Shown here piece by piece: positions 10,871-22,200 of a DNA stretch of 64,000 bases (the stretch's first letter is position 1; the number at the start of each line of letters is the position of its first letter). The notes below the pieces were generated by a model. It ran no database searches, was not told where the DNA came from, and saw nothing but the letters and a program-made list of their open reading frames with translations. The position numbers and the translations under genes were made by a program. The DNA is from Capsicum annuum. Lineage: Eukaryota > Streptophyta > Magnoliopsida > Solanales > Solanaceae. The stretch is taken from contig NC_061119.1 in NCBI RefSeq assembly GCF_002878395.1, forward strand, positions 13,944,529 to 14,008,528. Reading direction: 5' to 3'.

Positions 10871-13130
10871 TAAAACATTCTGGGTTTTGACCCTTAGAAA
10901 ATTTCCTAGAAATTCATTCTCCGAACCTAATATAACTCATGGGTATGAGCCGTATGCTGGGGTACGGGTGATATGGTCCTAGCGTATGCTGACCAGTGTT
11001 AGTTGGTGGGATGGTTTTGGCTACTGGAATGGGTACAACTTAGAGCTGTGAGTCGTAAGGTTTTGGTACGAGTCATAGTAGGGACTCGTATGGTGGGCAG
11101 TGTTTGATTCTCCTAGTATTTTATGGGTATGAATCATATGTTGTGGTTTTGGTTGGATGAGTCGTATACTAGACAGTGTTTGATGTAAGGGTTGAGGCTT
11201 GGATACGAGTGGTGTATACCGATCGTATAGGAGGGTACGACTCGTATGGGTCAGTTGTATCCCTGTGATGGGTTTTTAAGGGTCTTAAGTGGAGGTATTT
11301 TGGACATTTCCCTACTTACCCTAATTAGGACCCACGACTTCTAATACACTTAGGAGGTTATTTACCCTATTATTCTATTCATTAACACTTAGAAACTATT
11401 TCAAAGTACTCCATAATTCTCTCAAGATCTTTTGGGGCAAGAAGGCTAGGGTTTCATCTTACGGACTGCTTTGGGGCTTGTCTTGGTGATTTTTTTCCAA
11501 TAATTCTTTGATATAATGCGTGATTCTCTTCCCCTATTGTAATTTCAACTAAAGGCATGGTTTATATGATTGATTTCATGGTTTTACTATTTCATGATTA
11601 TGGTTTCCAACTATTATTTGGTGGTTTTGATTTTGAATGCTTGGTTATGGTTTTCTATGGTTTTAATTATGCTTTTATATACATTAATGGTGATTTTGGA
11701 CAATTGAATTGCATGATAATAGTTTAATGGTCTTTGGAATTGATTTTGGTTATATTATACCCCCAAGGTGTTTGATAAAATGCTTATAAAGATATGTTCA
11801 TTGCATTGACTTCTTTTAATGGAACTCTTGCATGTTTTAAACTGGACAAAAGATTTATGCATGGTTTAAATGATTTGAAAAGGCTAAAGGCTAAATGGTT
11901 ATGCTTGTGGAGAACATGAAAGTCTCCCAAGTGGATTTAATATGGTATATGGAATAACACCTAAGGTCCCCTTAACCTAAATGGTTTGGCTATGGATATT
12001 ACTTGCAAGTAAGGGATGGTATGACGATACCACCAATATTTGCCTTGGTTAATAAATGGTAAATGAATTGTTTGGACATGGTTTTAATTGGGCATTAATG
12101 GCGGGATGTGTAGCTAAGTCGTGGAATGTGGTGGTCCTGGGGGACCAAAAATCGGAAACTCATATTTGTCGATATGAGGGGTCTTGATGACCATATGTGT
12201 GTGTCACATTTTATATTGGGGGATATACTAGCCATCCCATGGGACATTCCTTGGTCGTGCGGCTACCCGCACTAGGGCCCTTTCAGCAGGAGGAGCTGAA
12301 CACATATAGCCCGTGGGTGGTTAGGAAGGCAATGCTACACAACCCAGGTAAAGATTTTAAGTGCATCCTAAACCCAGTCCCCTTTCCCAGCACTTATATA
12401 TGTATGGTTGCATGCATTATGGATGGTTTTACTTGGTTTTATAACTGACATTATTATATCCTTATCTTGAGATTCATGCTAGCGGTCATTCTCAAACCCC
12501 GTCTACTGGCGGTAGGAATCGGCCATTCTACTCCTTCTGTTTAGAACGTGGATTCAATATGAGCATTTGGACTAAAGTGGTGAGCCTTCATCCTTTCGAG
12601 AGACATCATTTCATGTTATGGATTTTTTTAGACATTTCTCTTTTATATTGGATATTGGTTTTGGCCATGGTTGGGGGCATGTCCCAATCAGATTTGTTTA
12701 CCCTTTTGGATAGAGGCTTTGTGGTACTTCTGGGGGTTGGTATGGGCGGGATCGGTATTGGTGTCAGCCTTGTCATTGGAATAAGTTGGTGGACTGACAT
12801 CATTGGACGATATTGTTGGGCGTTCCATCCTACTACATTTTGGGATTGATTTTCATATTATGTTTTGGAATTCCCTTTGGTTTATGATCGATGGTTGCTT
12901 TGGTATGGTTGGGCAGTTGGTGCGGTACGGTTGGACTCGGTTGGGTCGGTTACGATTGTGACCCTATCCCAGAATCTTTATGAGAACAATAACACTATTT
13001 TGTTATATGTTTGAAATTCAGCCCATCTAAGACTGGATATAGGTGGCTGGGTTGGGTAATAGAGGGCGGTCCCTGGTCCTGGTTGGACTGGAGATGCCTA
13101 TTACGACAAGGCTCGGGGTCGGTCGTGTCA
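10871..13130 (+). repeat. Right LTR of the Ty3 element
   Basis: 2260 bp, beginning TAAAACATTC (the expected TG start is mutated to TA) and ending GTCGTGTCA. Relative to the left LTR it has a deletion near 11120-11130 and many substitutions. The exact ATTAT duplication follows at 13131-13135. Confidence 0.92.
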
Positions 13131-13139
13131 ATTATGCAA

Positions 13140-13432
13140 ACTCTAAGCTCAATATGGAGCATGATTTTTATGTTAATATTTAATGTCAATTGGAGTTTAA
13201 TATGAAGAATATTTAAGAAGTTGTTGTTCGTGTTACTTTGAGCTCAATATGAAGCATATTTATAAAGTAGTTGTTGGTGTTGCTTTGAGCTCAATATGGA
13301 GCTTATTTACAAAATTGTTGTTGGTGTTGCTTTCAGCTTAATATGGAGCATATAATAAATTGTTGTCGGTGTTACTTCAGCTCAATATAGAGCATAAAAT
13401 AAGTTGTTGTTGATGTTGTTGCTTGTGTACTT
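13140..13432. repeat. Diverged ~60-bp tandem repeat
   Basis: Five degenerate units share the phrases GAGCTCAATATGGAGCAT and GTTGTTGGTGTTGCTTT. The array starts within ten bases of the Ty3 target duplication, so the retrotransposon inserted at its edge. No coding role is seen. Confidence 0.75.
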
Positions 13433-13669
13433 TGACACCATATTTTACTGTAAATTGTGTGACCAAAAGTTGACCCAAAATAAATATTTCATGTCATTAA
13501 AATGTAAAAAATATTACAAGAGCAAGATTACATCAACAAACTACACTTAACAAGGTCTAATACACATCACAACAATACACCTAAACTATCATGAAAACAG
13601 CAAGAGATTTAGGCCAATTTGCAACATCAAAACCAGTAGAATGACACCATGAAAACTTCAAGGCCAAAC

Positions 13670-14060
13670 TTCAACAATTACTCTTCAATGTCCATATTTT
13701 TCACAACACCAAACCAGTAGGAATGACATCAATAATATAATATCTTCTTGCTCGATTTTATTTTTCTTCAAAGGACTTAACTTTCTTCAACAAATCCTAA
13801 ATCATCCTTCCTATTTGCTTGTGAAGGGTGTCATTCTTCATACCAATCAAAGTAATCACACCGGCCCTATTTCTACAAAATCAATAATAAATCAACTAAT
13901 TAAGTTAAGAAGTAAAAAACATTACCTTTGAACTTTTACACGTAAAAAAACTACGTCCTGAAATTTGTTGAGTTCAAGAAGTCTTTAATAATGCTTCATG
14001 ACCACATTTACAATAACAATAATCTTGTTTAAAAAAAGCCATGAACGGCGAATTCGACAT
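13670..14060 (-). pseudogene. GRF-type zinc finger small protein, pseudogene copy 1
   Basis: The minus strand holds two exons. Exon 1 runs from the ATG at 14060 down to 13926 (135 bases). It encodes YCKCGHEALLKTS then CKSSK, the first half of a GRF zinc finger. The intron (13925-13873) keeps GT and AG. Exon 2 from 13872 reads GRCDYFDWYEE, the second half, followed by Glu/Lys-rich sequence and a hydrophobic stretch. In-frame stops (a TGA in the middle of exon 1, a TAG at the start of exon 2, another after WYEE) and a 5-base insertion make it non-functional. The layout matches the plus-strand copy at 52087-52495. GRF fingers bind nucleic acid in other proteins; the role of the short plant forms is not known to me. 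Confidence 0.72.
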
Positions 14061-14293
14061 TGTCGAATTCAATTTTAAAAAATAAGAAAAAGATTAAACT
14101 TTAGGGAAATTAAAGAACAAGATGGAGAAGGGAGAAGATTTTTATCAAAAATTTGAGAAACTAGAGTTAAGTTTGGATATTGAATCGTTGGTGGTACATT
14201 TCTATGCCAAATCAGCAAAAATGAAATTTGAATTCATTTTTGCTGAGTGTTCCACATGCGCTTTGCCGACAAGGCAAAAGGTACCAAAATGAT

Positions 14294-14304
14294 ATTTTAT
14301 AGCT
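14294..14304 (-). promoter_or_regulatory. Possible TATA box of GRF copy 1
   Basis: On the minus strand the sequence reads TATAAAATAT about 240 bases upstream of the ATG at 14060. Further upstream (14310-14345) is the phrase GTGTTTATTTTAAACA, which is also found upstream of the second GRF copy (near 51845-51860). This suggests that a promoter segment was copied with the gene. Confidence 0.4.
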
Positions 14305-15059
14305 AGTTTAGTTGTTTAAAATAAACACCGTTCACTTGAGGTGTCAAAGTAAAAGATGATGCATAGTTGAGGGGCTTGCCCATGTATTGTGCCTAATTTA
14401 ATAGATACATATCATTAAAAAAAGGATAAACTACATAGGGTAGCATACCTAAGTCTTAAATTACAAAAAATAGCAACACTTTAATGAAATTACCTTGTGT
14501 AGCAAACCTAACATTATTTTAAGTGGGGGACCACAATTAGCGCCTTTCAGAAATAGGTACTATTATTCACGCTTAAAATCTTTTTCTTTCCTTTAATTGC
14601 TCTCTACTTTTTCATTTTTCACGCTCTTTCTCAGATTTTCTCTTTCAAAATTTTTTCCTTCTTAACGTCTTTTGCACGATCTGATAAGGATATTGCTCCA
14701 CAATTTTAGGTAATTAATTAATTCAGTTATTGCATGTTATCGATTTCTCAATATATTTTTTTTTGAATTTTGTACTGTAAATAATTTCTCCACTTCATTT
14801 TTAAGGTTTTGATTTTTGTAGTTGTTAACGGAGAATCAAGGTGATCGAATTTGCTGAATTTTATTTTGTTTGTTTTCAATGAAATTTGATGTTTTATGAG
14901 TTGATATGGTTGAAAAAATTAAATTTTGGATGAGAATTGAAACTGGGTTTTGTTTTGTTGCAATTAATGGAGGATAATCGGAGTTGAATGGATATTGTAG
15001 ATAATTTTGGGTTGATTTGTTGTTGCTGTTGGTTGAATTTTTTTGAAGATGACTGATAT

Positions 15060-15950
15060 TTTAAAAAAAAAACAGTTGAAAAAATTTCTTCTCCCAAAGA
15101 CAAAAAAAATAGGAGAAGAAAAGAAAAACAAAAGAAATTGCAGAGTCAAGCGATGTTGATGACGATGTTGAGAACTCTTCTGCTAATGAATCTGAAGAAG
15201 ACATGGAGGAAGAGATATTTTTTGTTGTATATGTATTTTTATTTACTGTTATATATTTAGAGATTTCAGTAAAGCTTTATCAATTGGGGTAATATGTATT
15301 TTTTGTGAAGCTAACATGTATTTACTAATCAGCTGATATGTATTTAGGAATTTCAGTAAAGCTGATTTGTGAAGATGATAGGTTAAATATATATTTTGGG
15401 TTAACATATATTTATTTGTATTTTTTGTAAAGTTGCTATGTTTAGGTGTATTTGTATGTTAAATGAATTTGCTAACTTGCATGTATGAAAAAATACATTT
15501 ATGTATGAACTACTCATGAAGAGGTATTTGGCTCTATGTATTTTTATTATAATTGATATGTGTTTCAGTATATTGGAATGTTGAAATATAGTTATGGACG
15601 TATTTGTATTTGTGTCGGTAAAAGGTATGACTTCATTTTTTATGAGATATGTATTTTATAGTCTACATATATATACATTTGTGTTACAATTGTTAAACAA
15701 ATACTTTAACATATTTTTTTTATATTCCTAGGTTGTATTTAAGAACATTGAGCCAACTCAAAGGGAAATGTCAAAGTTTGAAATATCAGAGCAGGATGGA
15801 GTTGATGATGAACGTTATGTGGATTCAGATGATGATTTTCAGAATCCACCACCAAAAGAAATTTATGAACGCTCAAAGTGACGACGAAGCACCATCGAGG
15901 TCTATTAGGGAAAACAAGATAACAAGTGTCACAAAAATATTTGAAGTCTG
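15060..15950 (+). pseudogene. Acidic coding remnant inside the Mutator-like element
   Basis: Two short plus-strand stretches look once-coding. Near 15075-15215 a Lys-rich run changes to SDVDDDVENSSANESEED. Near 15731-15880, after a plausible acceptor (ttcctag), the frame reads FKNIEPTQREMSKFEISEQD, continues with more acidic residues and reaches PPPKEIYERSK, then a TGA. Basic-then-acidic low-complexity regions are common in accessory proteins of plant Mutator-like elements, including Ulp1-like ones. I cannot name the protein. Stops and lack of a continuous frame argue against function. Confidence 0.35.
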
Positions 15951-16199
15951 ATGGTTGATGATTTATTACATTGTGTAGTGACAAGATTAAACTGAATGTT
16001 GAAATTAATTTTAAAAAGTTATTTTATGTTTTGAAGTGAATCAAAATTACTAATTGTAAAGTGAATGTAAGTTATTCATTTTAGTCTTTTATGTTGAATA
16101 TGTTTTCTATAAGTTTGTAGTATGTGTTTTATTCTAGTGTTTAGTATGATTTGATATACTGTTCAGATTAAATTTAAAAATACATATGCACTGTGTAGA

Positions 16200-17600
16200 G
16201 TTACAATATATACATATGCAGTTTTCAGATTAAACTTCAAAATACATATGCAGTTAACAACATATGTATTTTACTCTTTATTCATTTGATTTTAAATACA
16301 TATGCTGCTTTATATATCTATTCTACTGTATTGTCATATAATATCAAATACATAATCTGCTTCATATATGTATTTTACTACCTGTTCATACACTATATAG
16401 ATTACTACGTGTTGTTATAGTATATAGTTTAACAAATATATTTAGACAAATATATTATCGACAAATATATTTTTGAATGCATATCTTTTGTAAATAATTA
16501 TGTGAAATGCATATGCATTTCATAAAACAAATATGTATTGCTCACTATATTTAAAATACATATGCACTAAAACATATGTATTTTTCACAGCAAAAGCATA
16601 TGTTTTTGTCTTTCAAATTTAGTAATACAGTTATGTATACTTAATAGTCATTTATAAAGTATTATAGCAAACGGTAGATAAATGTCACAAAATAAATTTA
16701 ACAAAAGTTTTCATTATTATTAAAAGAGTAAAAGAAATTATAAAAAAAGAATACAGAAGAAAAAATGTATCATTTACGATATTTCCTACAGGAACGTCTA
16801 TTGTGACCCTTAGACCCATAACCACTGCGTGAGTCGATGTTCTTCTTTCCAGACATATTCCTTCCCGATTTTCCACGATCCTTTTCTGCAGGTCTTTCAG
16901 GAGGTCGTTTGTACTTCAAAGGCAGTACTATTTCACCAAGTATGTTATCTGGAATTATCCAGTCATCCTTGTGTGGTAAAGGATAGATAGGAAAATTATA
17001 CATTTTCAAGACTGTTTTTGGTTTATACAGATCACAACAATATGACCCCTTAAGAAGATTCTTGCTATCCAAGACTGCACAAGCATGTGCACATGGTATC
17101 TCATCCAGTTGAAATGCGTTACATGATCATTTTTTTCCTTGAGGCAAACAATGAAGTGCGTTTCTTTTGTCATGCATCGTGTACACATACTCTGTGGCTG
17201 GTATAACCTAATAATATTTTTAAAAAGTTAAATTAAAAAAGGTCAAACACAAATATGTAAATGCATATGCTACAAAACGATGCGAAATATATATATTTTT
17301 TTTGGAAACACAGCTACAAAATGCAAATACACATATTGCTGACAACATATGTATTTTTGATGCTTACTACATTTGTGTACTTAAAAATACAATAACAGAT
17401 TTAATACCAACAAATCCCACAAATATACATATGAATTACCACATATGTATTTAACAGTGAACATTGATTACTGCATATGTATTTTTCTGCATAACAGAGA
17501 ACATTGACAAACTTAATAGTTTTTTAAAGCACATATGTTCATAGATATTTATACATACAACAACATATACATTTCATACCGATATGCAGTAATCAACGTT
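16200..17600. repeat. ATACATATG-type motif-rich interior
   Basis: Many scattered copies of short motifs such as acatatgtattt and aaatacatatgc flank the transposase remnant. They read alike on both strands because the core (ACATATGT) is palindromic. The clustering within the element may reflect internal repeats of the Mutator-like element. Confidence 0.45.
16769..17210 (-). pseudogene. MULE transposase C-terminal remnant
   Basis: On the minus strand a SWIM zinc finger is visible near 17075-17130 (CNAFQLDEIPCAHAC), with Cys and His in their usual places. It is followed by LLKGSYCCDLYKPKTVLKMY (17072 downward) and the tail LPHKDDWIIPDN. The end (RPPERPAEKDRGKSGR ... YGSKGHNRRSCRKYRK) resembles a C-terminal zinc knuckle in which the first Cys positions are lost. 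A TGA interrupts it just before the SWIM finger. The catalytic DDE domain is absent, so only the last third of the transposase remains. This agrees with the Mutator-type ends of the surrounding element. Confidence 0.75.
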
Positions 17601-18019
17601 AAACTTAAAACACAATTGCAACAAATTTGTTATAATTAAAATACAAACACAATCTAAATTTTCAGCAGAAAATACAATTGCAATAAATTTGTTAAACTTA
17701 AAATACAAATACAATCAAAATTTCCAACAGAAAATATAATAATAAATTATTTATTCTACGTTAATTACAGAAAAAGTTGTTGACCTCCAAAATCGAACAC
17801 AACCAAAATATACATAATCGAAATTATCGAGATTACAGAAATAGTCTTAAATTTCGAGAATCAGACCTCCAAAATATTGAATTTGAGCAGCATAAAAAAT
17901 CAATTTCGATAACTTTTTGTTCTATCTGTTAAATTTACTGCTACATTGCTTTTAACTCAAAATTCATTTACAAAATTTTTAAAAATAAATTAACGACAAT
18001 AACAAAACATTGAACGGAG

Positions 18020-18290
18020 CATCAGTAATGGTTGAAAAAAATTTGAACCGAAAAACAATACTGATTAAGTACTTTCAACAACAGTAATGGTTGAATTTGC
18101 AACCGATTGTTGAATTCGAACAAATTGAACCAAAGAATCCACAATTGAATTTGATTCAGCAGCATTAATGCTTCGTTTTGAAACTGATGTTGAATCCAAA
18201 GAAATTTCAGTCGAATTTGATTCAACAATAGTAATGGTTGAATTTCAAAGTGACGGTTGAATTCAAACAAATTGCATAGAAAAAAGTTCA
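18020..18290. repeat. Diverged ~100-bp repeats in the Mutator-like element
   Basis: Recurring phrases such as AATGGTTGAATTTGCAA, GTTGAATTCGAACAAATT and CAGTCGAATTTGATTCA occur two to three times. They give a Phe/Leu/Asn-rich open frame on the minus strand that I do not regard as a gene. Confidence 0.5.
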
Positions 18291-18767
18291 GTTGATTTTG
18301 ATTTTGCTATTTTTTTTCTTTGGATGAACACGTTAATGGAAAAAATTAAAATTTAAATTTTGCTTAATGTTGTTAACATATAACGAAAATCACGTGATTT
18401 AAGAGGTTTTAATGAAAAAGGAATCTATACATTTAATTAATGGATAATTATACCATATTTAGCTCAATCACTTTCAGTTAATTAAGGGCAGTAAAATTAG
18501 CTGTATAATTTATAGCAACAATTTCTAAAAATATAAAATACAAGTTGTTATACTAAGTAATTATGAAAGTATTGCTATGAAACTAATAATTATGATATTA
18601 AGTATGCTATTTGTGAATTTTGCCCTTAAAAAAACTCCAAATATTATTCAACCATTCTTATCTTATTCAGTAAGACCTATTTGAATTGACTTATTTTAAG
18701 TGTTTTTAAACCAAAATAACTTTAAAACACTTTCAAGTGTTAGAATAGGTCACTTTTGACGGACTCA

Positions 18768-19019
18768 CTTCATTCTTTTTTACTTGTCATTATTTCACTT
18801 TTTGAAGTTAATTATATGAACTTTGATAAATATTTTAAAATATAATTTTTTCAAAATATTAATAGGTAAAGAATTGTAAATTATAATATTTTTTTATATA
18901 ATTTTAATTATTTAAATTTAAAATATTAAATTATATATCGTAAAAATTATTGATCAATATTTATGTATTTTAATCTTAAAAAATGAAACACTAACAAGTA
19001 AAAGTAAAAGTAAATGGAG
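18768..19019. mobile_element. Stowaway-like MITE upstream of the pectate lyase gene
   Basis: The ends are inverted and similar: the left starts CTTCATTCTTTTTTACTTGTC and the right, in reverse, starts CTCCATTTACTTTTACTT. TA follows the right end (19020-19021); the left flank is CA, so the duplication is imperfect. The element is 252 bp and AT-rich. It ends about 220 bases before the gene's start codon, so it could contribute promoter sequence. Confidence 0.5.
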
Positions 19020-19237
19020 TAGCCTAAGCCAAAAAGCTATTAAAAAAAATTGTCGGCAGCTTTCAGTTTGAAGAATCCAAGAAGAAAGAAACTGACAATT
19101 TAATGCCAAAAAATAAAATAAAAAAAAACAGCTTCTAATCTGGTTTGTCATTAAACATCACAAAATTAATCCGACATCAGTTACTAGTACTAGTAATTAG
19201 TACTGCAATTAATCAAGACTCTTCAATTCTTGATTAA

Positions 19238-22200
19238 ATGGGTAACCACCATAGCCATTTTTCTCACAGAAAACATAAACACCATCATAATCAACAAGGT
19301 CCCTCATTACCAGTGAGTACTCAGATGGGTTTGGCTTTGCCTTATGCACATGTTGACACTAGTTTGCGTGGTCTTGCTGGTAAAGCTGAGGGATTTGGTG
19401 CTTCTTCTATTGGTGGACGTGATGGTCATATTTATCAAGTTGTTAATCTTAATGGTTTGTTTTATTTTTAACTTGCTTTCTTGTAATATGTTTGTGGATT
19501 TAATAAGTGTTTATGCTTAGCTAGCCCAACTTGTTTGGGACTTAGTTGTAGTTGTTGTTGTTGTAAGTTAAACTATACTTTGACCTTAAATGGAATATTG
19601 AAGATTTATATAGCTTGACTCCAACTTATTCAGGATTTAGTTGTTGTTGTTGTAAGTTACACTATACTTTGACCTTAAATGGAATATTGAAGATTTATAT
19701 AGCTGACTCCAACTTATTCGGGACTTAGTTGTTGTTGTTGTAAGTTACTCTATATTTTGACATTAAATGGAGTATTGAAGATTTATATAACTAATATTTA
19801 TATAGCTGAATCCAACTTATTTGGGACTTAGTTGTAGTTGTAGTTGTAGTTGTTGTTGTTGTAAGTTGCACTATACTTTGATCTTAGATGGAATAGTGAA
19901 GATTTATATAGCTAATAGTTTATATAGCTGACTCCAAGTTGTTTAGGACTTAGGTGTAGTAGTAGTTGTTGTTATAAGTTACACTATGTTGACTTTTTAA
20001 ATGGAATGGTGAGGATTCATAGACGTGATTTCACACTTAAGGGTGTGGCCTAGTGGTCAATAAAATGAGTTGAGAGCCTGAGGTCTTAGGTCCTGGTACC
20101 ACTAATTTTGGCTGTGCGGAGCTCTAGGACACATATCTGGATGATTATTTAATCAAATACTTGTTGATTCCTTTTATATCTTTCCTGTCATGATCTTCTA
20201 AATTTTGTGCCTTTTGACTTTTTTCAATGCGTTATTTAGTATAGCTAAGCTCGTTATTCCAATTCCAAACATAGTTGTTGGTTTTTTAAGTCACACTATG
20301 CTTTCACCTTAAATGGAATAGTGATGGATTATATAGCTGACCCAACTTGTTGGAGATTGAGGCGTAGTTGTTGTAAGTTACACGATGCTTTGACCTTAAA
20401 TGGAATAGTGAGGATCCATATAGTTGATCCCCACTTGTTTGGGATTGAGGCATAGTAGTTGTTGTTTTTGTATGTTACGCTATACTTTGCCTCATATGGA
20501 ATAGTGATGGATTTATCTAGCTAATCCGAATTTGTTTGATATTGAGGCGTAGTAGTTGTTGTTATAAGTTACACTATGCTTTGACCTTAAATGAAATGGT
20601 GAAGATTCATAGACGTGATTTCGCACTTAAGGATGTGGCCTAGTGGTCAATAAAGTGAGTTGAGAGCCTGAAGTCTTAGGTTTGAATGTCGGCAGAGACA
20701 AAAAGCACTAGGTGATTCTTCCCATCTGTTGCTGGTAGGGGGTGGTAAGCTAAGTTGCTCAGACTCGGGTGCGGGTGTCCGATATGGTTATGGATCTAGA
20801 GGTCGGATCTTTCATGGTCTCAATTTAAAGATTTGGGGATATGGATCTAGGGATGGATACGGGTGCGGGGATTCACCAAAAAATACTTTAAATATCTAAA
20901 AATAGATTTATAAAACATAAATTATGAGATATTATGTGGAAAGCTTAGGAGAAAATATTATTCAAGAAGAAAATCCTGAAAGGAGATAAAAGGAAAAGCA
21001 GTAACATAGAAATTTCTATATATAAGGTATTCCATTTTCTTCAATTTCACCTTAGCTTTTGTTTTTATTACAAAATTTCTTGAATCTATCCGGACTTGTC
21101 CAGTCAATTTTGGCCAAACTTCCCAAAATCGGTTGACCAGATCGGGTATGGATCCCACACCCACACCCATGTCGTGTCAACACAGGTACGACATCGAAAG
21201 TGTAGAGTCTGAATAACTTAGGTGGTAGGTATTCTGTGGATTTAGTCGAGGTGTGGAATAGCTAGTCCGGAGACAATGATTATCATAAAAAATTATATAC
21301 TTGATTTCAACTTGTTTTGGACTGGTGCATAGTTCTTGATGTTGTTACTGTTGCAAGTTACGATATGATTAGCAGTAAATGGAATAGTGATGATTTATAT
21401 AGATGATATTTATATAGCTGACTCCAACCTATTTGGGACTTAGGTGTGTAGTTGTTGTTGTAAGTTACATTATGCTGTGATAAATGGAATGGTGAGGATT
21501 CATAGACGTGATTTCACACTTAAGGGTATGGCCTAGCGGTCAATAAAGTGAATTGAGAGCCTGAGGCCTAAGGTTCGAACCTCAGCCGAGACAAAAAACA
21601 CTAGGTGATTCTTCTCATTTGTTGCTGGTGGGAGGGGGGAGGGGGGAGGGATTCTATGGTTTTAGTCGAGGTGCGAAATAGCTAGCCCGGAGACCATGAT
21701 TATCAAAGAAAATTATATACGTGATTTCAACTTGTTTTGGACTGGGGCATAGTTCTTATAGCATGATTGGCGGACACTTTTCAATATTTTGTCAGGACAA
21801 TCTCAAGATACTACAATCAATAGAAATATAACAGAACGACAAGCTTATTCAACCTCGTGAAACAAGTTACATCGATGACAAAATGAAATATGCAATTAGC
21901 AAAAGTAACATGGGTAAGTCTTTCTCTATGCATATGAAAATAACAATACATTCAATGAACATTGGAAATGGGAAAAATTCGGGCATCACTATTTTTTATT
22001 TCAAGCAGTGAAAAATTGAAGCAAAGCACAGGGAAAAATATTTCCGAGTAATGTAAATTTTTGAGAAATATGAATTTTGTAAGTCATGTGAATATGAGTA
22101 TTGTTGGGTGAGGAAGAGGGGTGGGGTGGGGTCATAAGTCACATTTGTCATTTTCTGGAAAATGACTTCCCTTGGCCCATGAGGGAAGTCATTTTCCTTC

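Larger units (their letters stand above)
3620..13130 (+). mobile_element. Complete but defective Ty3-type LTR retrotransposon
   Basis: Two long direct repeats flank a gag-pol interior in the Ty3 order (gag, protease, reverse transcriptase, RNase H, integrase). The 5-bp target duplication ATTAT is exact at 3615-3619 and 13131-13135. A primer-binding site matching the 3' end of initiator Met tRNA follows the left LTR, and a purine-rich tract precedes the right one. The element is 9511 bp. The integrase is followed by a C-terminal segment of the kind seen in plant chromoviruses (VPVEILDKQVNRLR... VLWRNHKVEEAT), so a Tekay/Del-like chromovirus is likely; the clade is inferred. LTRs differ by many substitutions and several indels, and every gene has stops, so this is an old insertion that cannot move by itself. 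Confidence 0.93.
14415..18634. mobile_element. Mutator-like element with 9-bp target duplication
   Basis: The element proper is 14424-18625 (4202 bp), flanked by exact 9-bp copies of TTAAAAAAA at 14415-14423 and 18626-18634. Its ends are inverted and similar over about 85 bp. The left begins GGATAAACTACATAGGGTAG and the right end, read in reverse, begins GGGCAAAATTCACAAATAGC; both continue into TAGCATAC(C/T)TAA. Long TIRs and a 9-bp duplication are hallmarks of Mutator-like elements. The interior holds a decayed transposase 3' part on the minus strand, acidic coding remnants on the plus strand and many ATACATATG-type AT-rich motifs. It is not autonomous now. Confidence 0.85.

Noticed and set aside
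14049..14069. Perfect-looking palindrome GAATTCGAC-ATT-GTCGAATTC as a regulatory site
   Set aside because: It overlaps the start codon region of GRF copy 1 and is absent from copy 2, so it is probably chance.
20632..20700. tRNA gene suggested by A- and B-box-like motifs
   Set aside because: The boxes are parts of SINE heads; no cloverleaf is apparent and the body continues as the Solanaceae SINE.
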